In this document: positions 31,128-64,000 of the stretch, piece after piece | How positions within the stretch are numbered: position 1 is the first letter of the stretch | How the letters are laid out: the number at the start of each line of letters is the position of its first letter | Notes under the pieces: generated by a model | Databases searched by the model: none | What the model was told of the DNA's origin: nothing | The model's input: the letters and a program-made list of their open reading frames with translations, nothing else | Assembly (NCBI RefSeq): GCF_026213295.1 | Contig: NC_079421.1 | Coordinates: forward strand, 22,391,171 to 22,455,170 | DNA from: Gadus chalcogrammus | Lineage: Eukaryota; Chordata; Actinopteri; Gadiformes; Gadidae | Direction: 5' to 3' | DNA: 64,000 nt | Position numbers and translations under genes: made by a program

Positions 31128-31580
31128 GTATAGAACCGCCTAGGTCCTCAATCCACCATGTGGAAGAGGAGGGAGAAGGGTTTTGTGAAACTAAAAAACG
31201 AAACCAAGAAATCAGGCCCAAAACCCTTAACTCCCACCCTAGGTTGCTCGGCTGTCCTCAATGCACACTCCTACCCAAGGTGAATGAAACTTTTAATTTT
31301 GTTTTGAAACTGAGCTCGATGGGGTTTCCCCTAAGTGACGCTAGGTATGATCCTAGCATGTATGGCGGCCATCTTATCGATGGCCTTGCTCTATAAGATG
31401 AGACATGATCCTTATATCAATGGTTACAGATGTAATTAATTTGGAACAAAATGAAACTTTAGACATTATTTGAATGGATTTTAATTTGTGAAGAGATGGA
31501 GAGAAAAACTTTTGGATTTGGCATTTGATTATCGCACTTGAAAATAGTTCATCTGGATGACCCATGTACTTGGACCTTTC

Positions 31581-31586
31581 AATAAA
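31581..31586 (+). terminator. Distal poly(A) signal of ccng1
   Basis: AATAAA about 210 bases before the nudcd2 stop on the opposite strand. Minus-strand AATAAA signals for nudcd2 occur at about 31650 and 31669, so the two convergent 3' UTRs would end within about 100 bases of each other or overlap. Confidence 0.5.
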
Positions 31587-31795
31587 AAAACGTATTGAAA
31601 AGCATTTGGTTGTACAGTATTGATTTCATTTACCTACTCAAACCTACCATTTATTTACAATTCCTGTATTTATTTAAATGGCAATGAGTTGCCCATTGTA
31701 AATGCATCCCACATGCAGATATCATTGTCCATGTTTTTGCTTGACTGAGCACGTCGCCTGCAAATAGTTTCAAACCACTTCCGACACCTTCATGG

Positions 31796-33445
31796 TTACT
31801 TCTGCAAGCTGGAGAAGTCGGGTCCACCGCCAGCAAAGTTCCCAGAAATCTCTGCACCGCTGAAGTCAAATCCAGGGTTCTGTTGCAACGGGAGATAAAT
31901 TACATTTGATATGAAGTTACTACTGAAATCCCAACAAGTTATTTTGGTACCAAGTGTGCTAAGACTCGCTATCCACAAGTTTCCGCCTCCGCGTGATGCT
32001 TTGCGCGTATTGTGGGTTTCAATACCGGTTACTACGAGATTGTAAACAATCGCCGTCTGTCATTCAATCATTCAGATTTCAACCAAATAGTCTGGTTGTA
32101 GGAACTGACTCGAACGGCACACGTTCCCGAGCCGTTTACACAGACATCATTTTATTCAGTGACAGAGCAACTATATACCGTGATGTGATCAGCCTTCCAG
32201 CTGATCAGCTAAAAACACAGCTGAGGCATGTCGTAGGCCGGATGTTTGGCGGACATTTCCCCAGTACCCACCCCAGGAAACGTGTGGATAGTCTCCCTGG
32301 GATCAGTCCCACTGACCTCTCTGTGGAACCTCTCCAGGGTCAGCTTCCTCTGCATCTGATCCTGGACCCATGCGTCTGCGCAGTACTCCCCCTCTAAAAG
32401 GGAGGGCCAGCAGTTCCCGGCCGCCCGGTTTGTCTTCATGAGGACGATGCGAATCAGGACCTTATCCTCTGTTGGAGCAAAGGTCGGGTGATGAGGGAAG
32501 AGTAGTGGCTCACAGTGAAAGGATGTTCAATGGAGAAGGAAGGCCGGAACTTCACCTACCCAATGTCCATGTCGACTCATCAGAAACGGTGCCGTCGTAA
32601 AGCCTTCCCTTAGTCACAGAGAGAACAAAGATTTTGTTTTACAAAAATCCCTTTACTGCCCTGGATTTCCTGTTATTTAGCTTGTCCAACTGCAATTATT
32701 TTCACAATATACAATTTTGCCTTTTTGGTAACCCACAAACTAATTATGGAAGGGTCCCATTTTCAATCTTGACCATAAAGGAACATAGTATGAAGCAGTT
32801 ATTAGTTTACTTTGTAGATGTGTTTTTTTCAGTCTACGAATAAAGAGTCAATAAGCCGGATCATATTATGTTGAGAGGGTCTCAGACAAGCTTGTTATTA
32901 TTGTTTTGGATCGGAAATTCAGTCATAATTACCCACTCCATCTTGTCAACAGCTCGGCCTACAATATTTAGTAACGATAATAAATGACCTCATGACCCAT
33001 GCCAGGACTTCCGGGTCACAATGAGGTGCGATCATTTCCAGAGACGTTATTTTGGCTTACTTGAGTGATGATTTCGCAACTTCGAGTCATCATTTGAAAT
33101 TAGAGTTACACTTGGTCCAACTTGTGCAATTTGATCACTGTGGCGATACCATACTGCTGCATGTGTGTCTGTGCTTTGAAACACTGCCTATTTTAAAATG
33201 TATGAATACAATCCAGACCAGAAACAAACGACGTGTGCATCTTTCATAAACCCTACCTTGAAGATCTCCTTTCCTTTGACATGCAGTTCAACTTGTCTTG
33301 AGCCCAGAGTGCATTTCACCTCCTTCCCAGATGTGCCCTGAGGGACGTTCACTTCGATGAAGACCTCTTCCATGGTCTGGTACCACGACCCCCAGGAGGT
33401 AGGGCAGGGGACAACGCCACTCCTCTCCTCGAAGTGCACCGACAT
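31796..33445 (-). CDS. nudcd2: NudC domain-containing protein 2
   Basis: Small p23/CS-domain co-chaperone that works with Hsp90 and in mammals stabilises LIS1 of the dynein pathway. Four minus-strand exons: 33445-33257, 32608-32560, 32468-32317, 31879-31796, together 474 bases (157 aa plus stop), exactly the human length. MSVHFEERSGVVPC and WGSWYQTMEEVFIEVNVP begin the CS domain, STWTLEDKVLIRIVLMKT closes it, and the C-terminus reads NPGFDFSGAEISGNF and PDFSSLQK. It lies tail-to-tail with ccng1 as in human 5q34 and head-to-head with gabra6 across about 650 bases. Confidence 0.96.
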
Positions 33446-34090
33446 GCTGATGCTCAGCCTCCGATCGTCTCTGCCAGACCCCCAAAAGCTAACTTAATAG
33501 TTCACTAAAACCTCACAGGATATGACCTAACTTAAGTCCCGGATTGGTCATTAAAATATAAGTAGAAATGACACATCTATTCAGAAGTGGTTATGCTGTG
33601 GAGACGCAGCATGATGTAATAGAGTAGAAGAGCCTTCTCATCTAGATTGGGGTTTATTATCGGACTCATGCCGCTCTGGCTCTTCTTCGTCCAGGTCGGT
33701 TCCGGGTATCCTTAAGGCGGCAGCTCTCCAGCGCCCCCTGCTGGGGAAAAAATATGGTGGTGAGTTGACTTCTGCACTCCATAAACACACTTTGTTTAGC
33801 TTAAATCTTTAAAACGTTAAAGATTGGGGCAGTTGTACTAACTTAATTGTCTCGATAATATAGCTTTGGTGTTTATCTGGTGGGTGAATGTAGTTTGGAG
33901 TGTGAAATGGTTCTCACTGTCTACAAAAGGAGTGGATTTAGTGATCCTTTAATTGGATTAGGACAGGTCTTTCCGTCTTTTTAAGGTCATTCCGTTTGCA
34001 GACACACACATAGTCAGCTGTTTACGTTTTCCACTTTCCTCGTGTATGTTTTAATAGAGAGGTTAAGAAAGTTAACTAACAAGTTTCAGA
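33446..34090. promoter_or_regulatory. Divergent nudcd2/gabra6 upstream region
   Basis: About 650 bases separate the start codons of nudcd2 (left) and gabra6 (right), so both promoters or 5' UTRs should lie here. The only distinct motif seen is the CTCF core at 33731-33744. Confidence 0.4.
33731..33744 (-). promoter_or_regulatory. CTCF core motif, reverse
   Basis: GCGCCCCCTGCTGG is a full match to the reverse complement of the CTCF core CCASYAGRKGGCRS. It lies in the 650-base divergent space between nudcd2 and gabra6, oriented toward the forward motif at 25129-25142. Confidence 0.5.
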
Positions 34091-39715
<5,625 letters not shown>

Positions 39716-40423
39716 GGCCTTCTGTGTGCTACCAGGGTCCAGACCTTTGGGGGGTTCAGCAGGAGTGTTTCATCCCAAGTCGCTCACAGAGGATTCAGCG
39801 GCACGTGGTGAAGGTTAGGGGCTGACCGCGTCTCTCTCAAGGACGCCCACTAGTGGGCACATCGGGAACTTTCCACTCAGGGAGTTAGACGCCAGAAATA
39901 CAGTTGTGCTCGTAAAAGACACGCACTCAGACAGTGAGTGCTCGAAGAATTCAACGGCCGTAAAAGACGCCGTCTTTGTGTCGTTCAACCCTTTACCTAT
40001 TAAGGTTTTACCGCCCTCTAGACTAGGCAACACAGAATGCAGAGAAAGCTTTTTATGAATGCATAGCAAATGTTGCGACAACCCCAGGAGCAAACGATGT
40101 GAGGTGTTGTTGTAGCTGCGTCGCAGGCGGCGCGTTGGCTGTAAACGTCATAGATCTGCCACGGAGGAGTGGGGGGACCAGGGCTTCATTCCGATAGAGG
40201 AACAGCAATAAAACGCTCTCCTCTTCGGTTGGGTTGACCCGAGGGCTGGAGGAGCTAGACAGCAGAGCGTGAGGACTCCAGCCCTCCACACGGGGGGAGA
40301 GAGGAGCCCAGGAACCCCACCGCTGGTTGTGTTGAACAGGAGCCACAGAAAACACAAGCGTTCAATCTCCTTCTGATAGCTGAGCCACTTACAGAGCACA
40401 AAGCTACGAGGGAGTGGGAGAGG

Positions 40424-40600
<177 letters not shown>

Positions 40601-41536
40601 AGAAAGAGAAAGAGGGAGAGAATGGAAGCGAGAGAGAATGAAAGAGGGAGGGTGAGAGGGAAAGAGAGAGCGGTAGAGAGAGGGAGAGAGAGACACACAC
40701 ACACACATGAAAGCAGGAGAGAGAAGAGGGAGAGATCTGTTACATAACACACTGGGTGTTCAGATCTCCCATCATGTTCCTGTCGGGGTTGGGCTCGTGT
40801 TGTGTTGATAGTGTTGTGCGGAGTAACGAGACAGAGAGGGAGACAAGATGGAGGCCGGAGCACCGCTGCACGGGGATCCTGATGCTCTCTCCCCGTTCCT
40901 ACATTATTCCCGCCTGCCCTGGGAGGAGCGCCGCCACCACAGCGCTCGGCGTTCCCCGCTCTGTGAGCAGGACGTCTCCGGGCGGAGAGAGAGAGAGGAA
41001 CTGAACCCTCACTCTTGGCTTCGATCTCTGCTCACATGTTACTTATGCTCTGCTGTATTGTGTTCTCTTGCAGAGACATGAATTCACCGTCCTCTTAGAC
41101 GAAGAGCACCCCATGGGCATGTGACGGTGGAGGGACGGCGCCTATTCCATCTCCGTCGCTCTTTCTCTCCATCGCTCTCGCTTTTTCTCTCTCTGTGACT
41201 TTCTGTCTTTCTCCCTCTTTCCTTCCATCTCTCCCTCTCTCCCTCTCCCCCTTTTCTCTCTCTCCCTCTCTCCCTTCTCCCTTTTCCCTCTCTCCCTCTC
41301 CCCCTCTCCCCCTCTCCCTCTCTCCCTCTCTCCCTTCTCCCTCTCTCCCACTCTGAACAAGCACTTAGCATTTGTTCTGCACTCATCCAACAGAGGAAAT
41401 GAATCAGAAAGTAATTTATTTCCACATCTCGTATCTGTTCACGCCACAGAGTGTGACCACGGCCCGCTTGTGGTCCAATCAGCGACTAGAAAGCTGAGCG
41501 CCATGAGAGGCTGATGCCTGGCGTGTAAATGTATAC

Positions 41537-41537
<1 letters not shown>

Positions 41538-41581
<44 letters not shown>
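41538..41581. repeat. (TA)n microsatellite
   Basis: Perfect AT/TA alternation of about 44 bases between gabra6 and gabrb2. Confidence 0.95.
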
Positions 41582-41582
<1 letters not shown>

Positions 41583-42535
41583 TTTAGAAGTAGACCTAAA
41601 GAGGCCGTCTCACCATGGGTAGGGTGGCCAACGCACACACACACTCGCACACACTCGTACACACAAACACACACACGCACGCACACATGCATGCACGCAC
41701 ACAGAAAGGTATACATGTGACTAAACTCAAGCGCAAGCCTAGAAAAACCTCAAAAAAGGAGGTGGATGATATAATCTATGATGGCTGGCACTGGTGGTGA
41801 CGCAACAGTGAGCCAATGCTTTCAGAAGCCTGCCCTCTACAGAGACACAGCTCCCACTACAGCGAGATCAAAGGCAACTTACAGAAGGCTCGCATCCCTC
41901 CTTGCGGCTTTTAAAATATGTACTCAACCTGAGAGAAGAAGGAACGCTGGGATGAGGATGATGTTGCATATACCCTGCGCCACCTCGGCTGGGGAGTTTC
42001 AGAGCCCGCCTTTGGAAAGCAGTAAAAAGGGTTTTGAAACATTTCGCCCAAAGGGAAATGGTTTCCCCAGTTTGTTTGTGGTGTTTTTTTAATTGTCGTT
42101 TTTTTTTTTGTGTCGGCATGATCATTTGTAAAACTTGAATTTCTATATTTCATGACTTTAAATAAAACATATCCCAACAGTAACTCACGTCTTCATTTGA
42201 ACATTGTACTGCATGCTGTGTTTTGATTGGATTGTTCTCGGATCAATTGGCCCCTGCAATGCATTGAAAACGAAACCCAAGGTTAAAATGCAATTACATT
42301 ATTGGCTATTTCCCGTCTTCCGAGCAAGATGTTTGTTCTCCACTTCGAAAATTCACTTGGCCCTTTAATTTTTTTCTCTGCAATGGAAGCTGCTCATCCA
42401 CATCATCAGTCTCCAGTCTTTGATCCTGGGGTAGATGCACGCATGCGCCCCTCATTGGGCTCCATGCACTGTCTGGAGTAAGTTGGATGCGCGCTTCCCT
42501 CACTCGCCTCCCGAAGCCACCTCAAAACTGTTGCG

Positions 42536-43296
42536 ATGGGGAGGATCAGGAAAAATCACTTTGGATTTTTGATCTTTTCGTTGCTCGGGACTTTTATTCA
42601 CAGCCAAAGGTAACGTGTTTTGTTTCGCATGGCGTTGGTTTGCCTCAGCAGCATTGCATTCTCTTTTCAGCGGAGTGTGTGTGGTATTTGCCAGGTATTT
42701 TACACCGTCTTCTCTCCTCAGCATCAAGGATATCAGAGACCCGAGTAACATGCCTCTGGTGAAAGACACGGTGGACAGGCTGATGAAGGGGTACGACATT
42801 CGGTTGAGGCCGGATTTCGGAGGTAAAGCAGCAGCAACCGTGGATCTGAACGTCTTGATGTGAAGACGCTGTGAGATCCTCTACACATGTTTAATGATCT
42901 GCAAAACGTCTAGCGCAATCCTTTGCACGACTCGTCTCCCATAGGATGCTCCAAAGAATGTGCATTTTTGATTTATTGAAGGGTTTAATCACCATCCTCG
43001 GCGGTGACACCACCTCGATATCTCCTAAATCCACTCCTATTTGGGCTAATAACGAATAGGCTTCAGTCCCAGCCCAGGCTATTTAAAATGGCTTGCGCAA
43101 TCAGGCTGCTCTGCGTACATGACGAGCAGCCATGGAGTGCCCTATATGAGTCCAGACACATCTTCACGGGACTCGAACCATTAACCAGCCCGGGCATTTA
43201 ATCGGTGCTTTTTTTTTTTTTTACACAGGTGCGCCCGTGGCGGTTGGAATGAATATAGACATCTCTAGTATCGACATGGTGTCTGAAGTCAACATG
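42536..43296 (+). CDS. gabrb2: GABA-A receptor subunit beta-2, first three coding exons only
   Basis: Exons 42536-42609 (ATG, signal peptide [24 protein letters not shown]), 42722-42822 ([20 protein letters not shown] then IRLRPDFGG) and 43229-43296 ([20 protein letters not shown], the standard 68-bp third exon) join in frame with good splice sites. PSNM-LVK and [10 protein letters not shown] fit beta-2 better than beta-1 or beta-3, and GABRB2 neighbours GABRA6 in vertebrates. The 221-bp fourth exon (DYTLTMYFQQ in the family) and everything after it, including the Cys loop and all membrane spans, are not found before the N gap at 48335 or after it. The gene is therefore interrupted by the assembly, not demonstrably a pseudogene. 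Confidence 0.85.
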
Positions 43297-45078
43297 GTAG
43301 GTGCATCTTCATGTTTTTATATGGTGGTTTTAATATGTCTTGCTTTCTGTCGAAAATGAGGCATGACATGACTGTAATCAGCCCAAGTATGAAGCCCCCC
43401 TGAACGTTTTCATACGGAGGGACCCCAGCCCCCATGGCTACAGCACGAACCCGATGTGTTTTTTTTTTGGGGGGGGGGGGGGTGACAGTTGATGTATCAT
43501 GTAAATATGAAATGTGATATCAAATGAAAACCTCGCAATCATCATCCTCATCATCACCATCCTCCTCATCACCACCACATCCTCATCATCAGCATCATCA
43601 TCTTCTTCACCATCACCGTCGCCAGCGCGCTCCGTCTCATCCCCTGCGTGTGCAGCTCTGGTGAGCGGAGCTCCATTTGAATTCCAAACACACGCTCAGT
43701 GGCGCACTGGTACGAGCCCCGAGAGCGCCAGGGTGCGTGTGTTTTGAACAGCTTCCCTTTTATTTCTTTCTCCTTTCCCTTCCCCGTGTCAGCCGTCGCT
43801 GCTTTCATTTCAGTTGTCATGTCATGCCTGCAATTACGTGTATATTCTACCGCCGGGGAAAAAAGCGCATTTGCCAGTCAATTCGCAAGGACTGTTGTTC
43901 GTCCTCATGCGTTTGGGGGGAACGGCTCCCGCGGCATGGCGCATCATCGTCTACGTAAAGCGATCTCCCGCCTGGTGAAGATCGTGTGTGATGACGTAAA
44001 TCATTTGTTAATAATACATGTCTGGTCATAGGCAGCCAGCGGAATCCTAAGTCATCCACAGCAGCTGTGGGTGAGGAGGGAGAGAGTTCACCCCACTCCA
44101 GATGCCCTATTGATCGGCTCCCCCCTGCTGTTTGATCAACTTTATGAGACAGAACGTCCTGTTTCTTTTCAAGTGGGTCTCTTCTTTTTTTAAACAAGCA
44201 GATTTCACGTGGTTGCTAAGCAATGGCAGAAGTGAAAGGGCATAACAACTAAACCGAGCCGGGTGTGAGAGATGTGGTAAATACTGTTCTACATCACAAA
44301 GGTTAGGGGTTCCATTCCCCTCGGGCGGGACAGCCATTAACTGTCCCTGGAAATCACTTTGGAAAAAGAAACTCAAGATCAACAACTGAAATCGAATCCC
44401 GTATCCTAATCCCATCGATGGCTGGAGAGATGTCCCGGGTCTGACTGGTCTCCCCGTTGACTCACGGGGGCTGTCTGTGATGGTCGTACCGGCGCCGTGT
44501 GCCGTGTTCAGAGCGCCACTGAACCGGCCTCAGACCAGGTGAGCCGAGGCCGGAGAGGGAACGCACCCGGCTCCACGGCGGCCACCTGACAGCCAGCAGA
44601 CGCAACCGAGGAGCCCAGGGCCTCGGAGAACCGGAGAAGAACCGGGGGAGAACCGTCTTCCTCCTCCGGCCTCCATTCCATCACTCAGACCCTTGACTGT
44701 CCAACCCTGAGCTCAGGGAGCTCCCATCCCGTCTTGCATCCAAAAAGGGGGAATCCTCCTGTTGAGTGACGAGGTCCTCATCCGGATGAACAAACGCCAA
44801 ACGTGACTTTGCTTGGTCTGCGTGGGCGCCAACGCGCGGTGCATCAACAGCAGGGAGGGGGGCCGGTAGCCCCCCGTCCCGTCGCTCTGAGGCCACTCAG
44901 CCCCCGAAGCCTTCCGAGGGAACCCAGCCCAGCGACTAAGGCAGACCCTGAAATACATATAAGAAAACCCCCCCCAAAAAAACAAGGAGTCCCAAGAAGA
45001 TCCAGTGTCGTCTGCAAAGAGGCCTAATCTCCCTGCTGCTGCTGCTTACGTAACACCTCCCAGCACCAGGGTTTTTCT

Positions 45079-45114
<36 letters not shown>

Positions 45115-45551
45115 TGGGGGGGATCACTCCTCCCTCCCTCCCTCCCTACTCCTCTTCTTCTCATCTTCACCCCCCCCCCCCCCCCCTCTTTGGAACAATA
45201 AAGCGATAAGTGCGGTCGACGTGGTGGATTGAACGCTCCGTAATCAATATGGGAGCGGTGTGGCTCCTGGCCCCCCCGCAGTGAGGCCGGTGACACAGCC
45301 CGGGGGGGGGGGGGACTGCTGCTTTGATCTTTCTCATCAGGACAGTCTGTCTAAAGGGAGAGGAAAGGGGGGGGGGGTAGGACAAGGTAAGGAGTGAGAT
45401 GTGGCTGGATCTCATGTCAGTTTATGGAGTCTCTCTAACAGTGCGCTAATGGACTGGGAAGGTTTTGCGTTTTATTCCAGTCTGTACCAGAGCACCCTGG
45501 GCCGGGACGATGGGGACTCTGGGGGAATACAGAGCTGCCACTCACTGTGTG

Positions 45552-45655
<104 letters not shown>

Positions 45656-46517
45656 GTGGGTTTTCCTGAATCCATGCAAGCAGCTATGCCGGGTTCCTCA
45701 AGATGGTGGCCCTCCTGTTTACGGTGGCAGCAGTGGCAGCCAGCAGTCAGGGATGTGGGGCGTGTGTGCAGTGTGTTCGTTACGGGGAAGGCCCGCTATG
45801 AGACGTGGGCTCTGGGAGGGGGAGACAGCTGCATGCTCCTCTAATTAGAGGAGATGAGGAAAAGGCCCCTGGTGAAGGAGGAGGCTGCGTTTAGCTCCGA
45901 CGCGATTGGACGGTTGTTTCAATCTTTTTTTCGATGGGTTGGTGCTGACTCGAGACGCACAAGCCAAGATGGAGGCACAAGCTGTTGTGCCCGATGCGTT
46001 CTTTGGTTTGTTGTTTTTTTGTTACTGTTTGCAATGGTGTGCGTGTGTGTGTGCGTGTGTTTATGCCGGCGTGTGTTGCTGCTGCTGTAGTGTGTTTGCA
46101 GAATGGTTGCCTGTTGTGTTATAGTTCACGTCAGCCCCTGGGCCACGGGGGAACAGGCCTTTGGAAGAGCAAATGCCAGACATGTCATTGGGCAGTAAAT
46201 ACAAAACTCTGCAGGTCATCCCCACTCATGCTTTTCACCGGCTCTACGGATGGCCGGTTACTTTGTTGTTGTTGTTGTTGTTGTTGTGGACAATGTCTCG
46301 GGGTCTGAGGTGCGGGGGGGGCGGGGGGGGCGACCCCCCGGGGGTCAATGCAAAGTGTGGCACAGATGTGACATCATGACCAAGAACCAAGCTGCAGCTC
46401 ACATTTTCTCACACCCCTCCTCCTCCTCCTCCTCCCCTCTCCTTTTCTCCCTGTTTCTGTGACTTTCCCTCTATTGTATTTCTGGTTGTTTGTCTCAGTG
46501 CCAGTAGCTTACTCTCA

Positions 46518-46650
<133 letters not shown>

Positions 46651-47718
46651 GGGGCCGGGGGGGTGTCTCTCTTTTTCTTTCTTTATCTCACTCAACCTAT
46701 TTTTGCCTAACAAACACTTGGCATCAGTCTCCATCATGATTAACCACTTAGTTGTAATTCTAATCCAACACTTGGTAACATATATTATGTATGCTAATAT
46801 ATGTATGGGAAAAAATACATGTATAATATACGTGTTTATATTACACACTATGTGTGTATGCGTGCAAGTGCATTTGTGTGCGTGTGCGTGCACCTGTGTG
46901 TGCATGTACGTGCACATGCGTGTATGTGTGAGTGTGTGTGTGTGCACGTGTGGTGTGTGTTGGTTTGTGTGCGTGGGTGTGCGCGTACGTGCGTGTGCGT
47001 GCACATGTTTGTGTGTGTGCGCACACGTGTGGTGTGTGTTGGTTTGTGTGTGTGGGTGTGCGTGCACATGTTTGTGTGTATGCGCACACGTGTGGTGTGT
47101 GTTGGTTTGTGTGTGTGTGTATTTTCCTCACTAATTTCCTGCATTGAAACCAACCCAACCCCCGGTGCCTGTACTGTACCCGGCTGCTAATGCATGCAGA
47201 GCCACATCCCAGGCTCCGGGCGTTCCACTGGGGATGGGGACAGAAGGGACTAGGGAACAGGGGGTTCTTCACGCCTCGTCCCTCCACCTCTCGGATGCTT
47301 AATCACAGGTACAATACCTGCGGTCGCTGGCTGCCGGGAGAGAAGGAGGCGGGGCCTGTCCTACTGTATCATACCGTGCCATGCATGCTAATTAGCGGGA
47401 TGTGAATTAAAAGATTTAAACAACCAGCTGCAGCGGTTTCTGGGACGGGGGGAATTAGGGGGGCGTGAACGCTTCCCTCTATTACCGTCATTACCCCGCC
47501 AAGCGCTCATTTCTTTACGTGAGTAACGGGATAAGGGACAACCGGCCCCCCTGCTGACCAGGGGGGGGTCCGCGAGCACGTTAGTGCGATGCCACCAGCG
47601 TCTGAGAATTAGCAACCATTTTGATCTTGTTTGTCCAAACCGATCCTGTTCCATTTTATATTCAGCGTGTGGAAAATAAGCTCGTGTTATTTTTACTCAT
47701 TGTTGCTATGACAACACC

Positions 47719-47729
<11 letters not shown>

Positions 47730-47781
<52 letters not shown>
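47730..47781. repeat. 52-base G homopolymer
   Basis: Uninterrupted G run about 550 bases left of the N gap. Such runs are hard to sequence and the length should not be trusted. Confidence 0.9.
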
Positions 47782-48334
47782 CTTAAGGAGAGGGGGGGCG
47801 ACGGGGAGTCAGAGAGAAATCAAATCAGGTCCTCTCTCTACTTGGGAATCCTCCTCCTCCTCTCTTCCTCGGCGTCTTCGTCAAACGAACATAGTTTGTT
47901 TATCCTAATTACTTTGTGATGTTTTATCACTTGCCATCCGGGATTCATTACTGCTTGACTCATTTATACGTCCTCCACTAGTACAGAATAGCACAGCAAG
48001 AGCTGCGTTAAAATCAGGCTAATCAACGTAGTTCATCCAGCTCTACAGCACCCAACTCATGAACCACGTGCAGAAAGGTCTCTTTCTCTACGTTACTATC
48101 AGAGCACGCAGTCAGTACCGAAGGTGACCGCTCACTGACTGGCCCTCGTGCGGAGGATCTGCAGCCAGGGAGCGTCTAAAGGACGGCCCGTCCGCTCGCC
48201 CGCTCCATTAAGGCTCCCACGTGCCAACGGCTCCACTAATGCCTCCGTCAGCCTCTTCTATGCTGGGGCTAAGTGGCTGCAAAACGAGCCATTGCAAACG
48301 GGTCATACAGTGGCATCCATGTTGTTACTACCCC

Positions 48335-48434
48335 NNNNNNNNNNNNNNNNNNNNNNNNNNNNNNNNNNNNNNNNNNNNNNNNNNNNNNNNNNNNNNNNNN
48401 NNNNNNNNNNNNNNNNNNNNNNNNNNNNNNNNNN
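48335..48434. other. Assembly gap of exactly 100 N
   Basis: A run of exactly 100 N, the conventional placeholder for a gap of unknown size. It lies between the 5' part of gabrb2 and atp7a. Confidence 0.98.
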
Positions 48435-49306
48435 GATCAGAGCCCAGCGGGGTGGCTAGGCTGGATCAGACCCTGCCTATGAACCACAGCAGAGCTACTC
48501 AGGGGTAAGAGCCAATAACTATCGCATTATTATTAGAAGATGCTGTGGAAAAGTAGGATCAAAGGTGTTTGATCGTGTTGGTTTCTCTTTGTTCTGGTGC
48601 TTTATGTCTTGGATGCTTAGAAGAACAAAGTTAACACGCATGTTGGGGAGAGAATTTGTACTTAGGTGGCTGTTATTGTAATTTAAGATGTTTTTTTTTT
48701 TTTTTTGGTCGATTTGATTAAAGCTCAGTTCTATATTTTATATACACTTCTGTTTACTGTTGACTAGGCGAATAATGTATTTAATTGATGCTTCATACAA
48801 TCTATTTTTAATCCTGTGTCAGTTACATTGCATTTCTTTCATCAGTTTCCAGAACCATCTCTTGTCATTATTTCTAAATCGTATAAAGTGTTTCAGTGGT
48901 CGTAATATCCAAAGCATGAACAAACCATTGCTTAAGTAGGAAATATATTGTTCCCTGTTTTCCCAAAAATATGGATTTAAGAAGGCATTTTTCTACGAAG
49001 GATTTACTAAAACCCAATAGGAGTTGAGCTTCAGAAAATAACCAAATAGTAGTTACAGTTTTATAACACAAATAGTTTGTTACAAAATAGAAAAAAAGCC
49101 TATTACTATATAATAATTTCTCATACTTCACAATAGTTTCAAAATATGAATTGATGAATTGTTCGTATTTCATTGATTGATCCTACTTGGAAAAGCCCCA
49201 TTGACTGCGGCAATACAGATGGCTGTAGTTCACATTGATGTAGATATTGAAGCGCTGTGCTGGGTGTTCAGACTGTACTCGGATCAACATGTGTCCCTTC
49301 CTCCAG
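48435..49306. other. Sequence between gap and atp7a
   Basis: A/T-rich sequence without a recognised exon. The atp7a 5' UTR part of its first coding exon probably begins after the acceptor CTCCAG at 49305-49306. Confidence 0.5.
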
Positions 49307-49323
49307 CAGACAGGAGCCTTAAG

Positions 49324-63769
<14,446 letters not shown>

Positions 63770-64000
63770 GTGAGCGGCGTGCAGCACCCAGGGCTCCTCC
63801 TCTTCATAACAACGCTGTTCATCATAACACCAACTCCTCTTCCTCTTCATAACAACGCTGTTCATCATAACCTCAACTCCTCTTCCTCTTTATAACAACG
63901 CTGTTCATCAATAACCTCAACTCCTCTTCCTCTTCATAACATCGCTGTTCTCACTCGATCATAAGCTCAACTATTCTTCCTTTATCTAACAAAGCTGTTC

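Noticed and set aside
44283..44330. tRNA-gene-like B box (GGTTCCATTCCCC)
   Set aside because: No matching A box or cloverleaf could be made; at most a decayed SINE.

Overview
The window is nuclear DNA of a vertebrate, almost certainly a teleost fish. Eight spliced protein-coding genes with GT-AG (once AT-AC) introns are embedded in very microsatellite-rich sequence with SINE-like and hAT-like repeats. All gene names come from reading exon translations against remembered vertebrate families; no search was run. The unusually dense long (GT)n and (GA)n tracts would suit a gadiform-type genome, but that is only a guess.

Layout, left to right: (1) atp1b4, + strand, 3' five-sixths, 879-3153. (2) lamp2, - strand, complete, 14714 to 5600, with three alternative last exons of B, A and C type. 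(3) cul4b, - strand, complete coding sequence in 20 exons, 24648 to 16264, including a U12-type AT-AC intron. (4) ccng1, + strand, noncoding exon ending 26572, coding 27597-30803, with a p53-type site in intron 1. (5) nudcd2, - strand, complete, 33445 to 31796, tail-to-tail with ccng1. (6) gabra6, + strand, complete, 34091-39715. (7) gabrb2, + strand, only the first three coding exons, 42536-43296. (8) A 100-N assembly gap, 48335-48434. (9) atp7a, + strand, 49324 to 63769, 17 coding exons, running off the right edge before the end of the ATP-binding region.

The left block (atp1b4-lamp2-cul4b) has the gene order and orientation of human Xq24, ccng1-nudcd2-gabra6-gabrb2 are human 5q34 genes, and atp7a is again an X gene in human. 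The window therefore shows the ancestral or teleost linkage of these blocks, with a junction in the divergent cul4b/ccng1 intergenic region. The genes do not form a pathway: they encode an ion-pump subunit, a lysosomal membrane protein, a ubiquitin-ligase scaffold, a p53-responsive cyclin, a co-chaperone, two GABA-A receptor subunits and a copper pump.

The most noteworthy items are the AT-AC intron of cul4b, a cul4b intronic minisatellite whose unit copies the neighbouring 5' splice site, the preserved lamp2 A/B/C exon triplet, a convergent pair of exact CTCF core motifs flanking ccng1-nudcd2, and the break in gabrb2 at the assembly gap.
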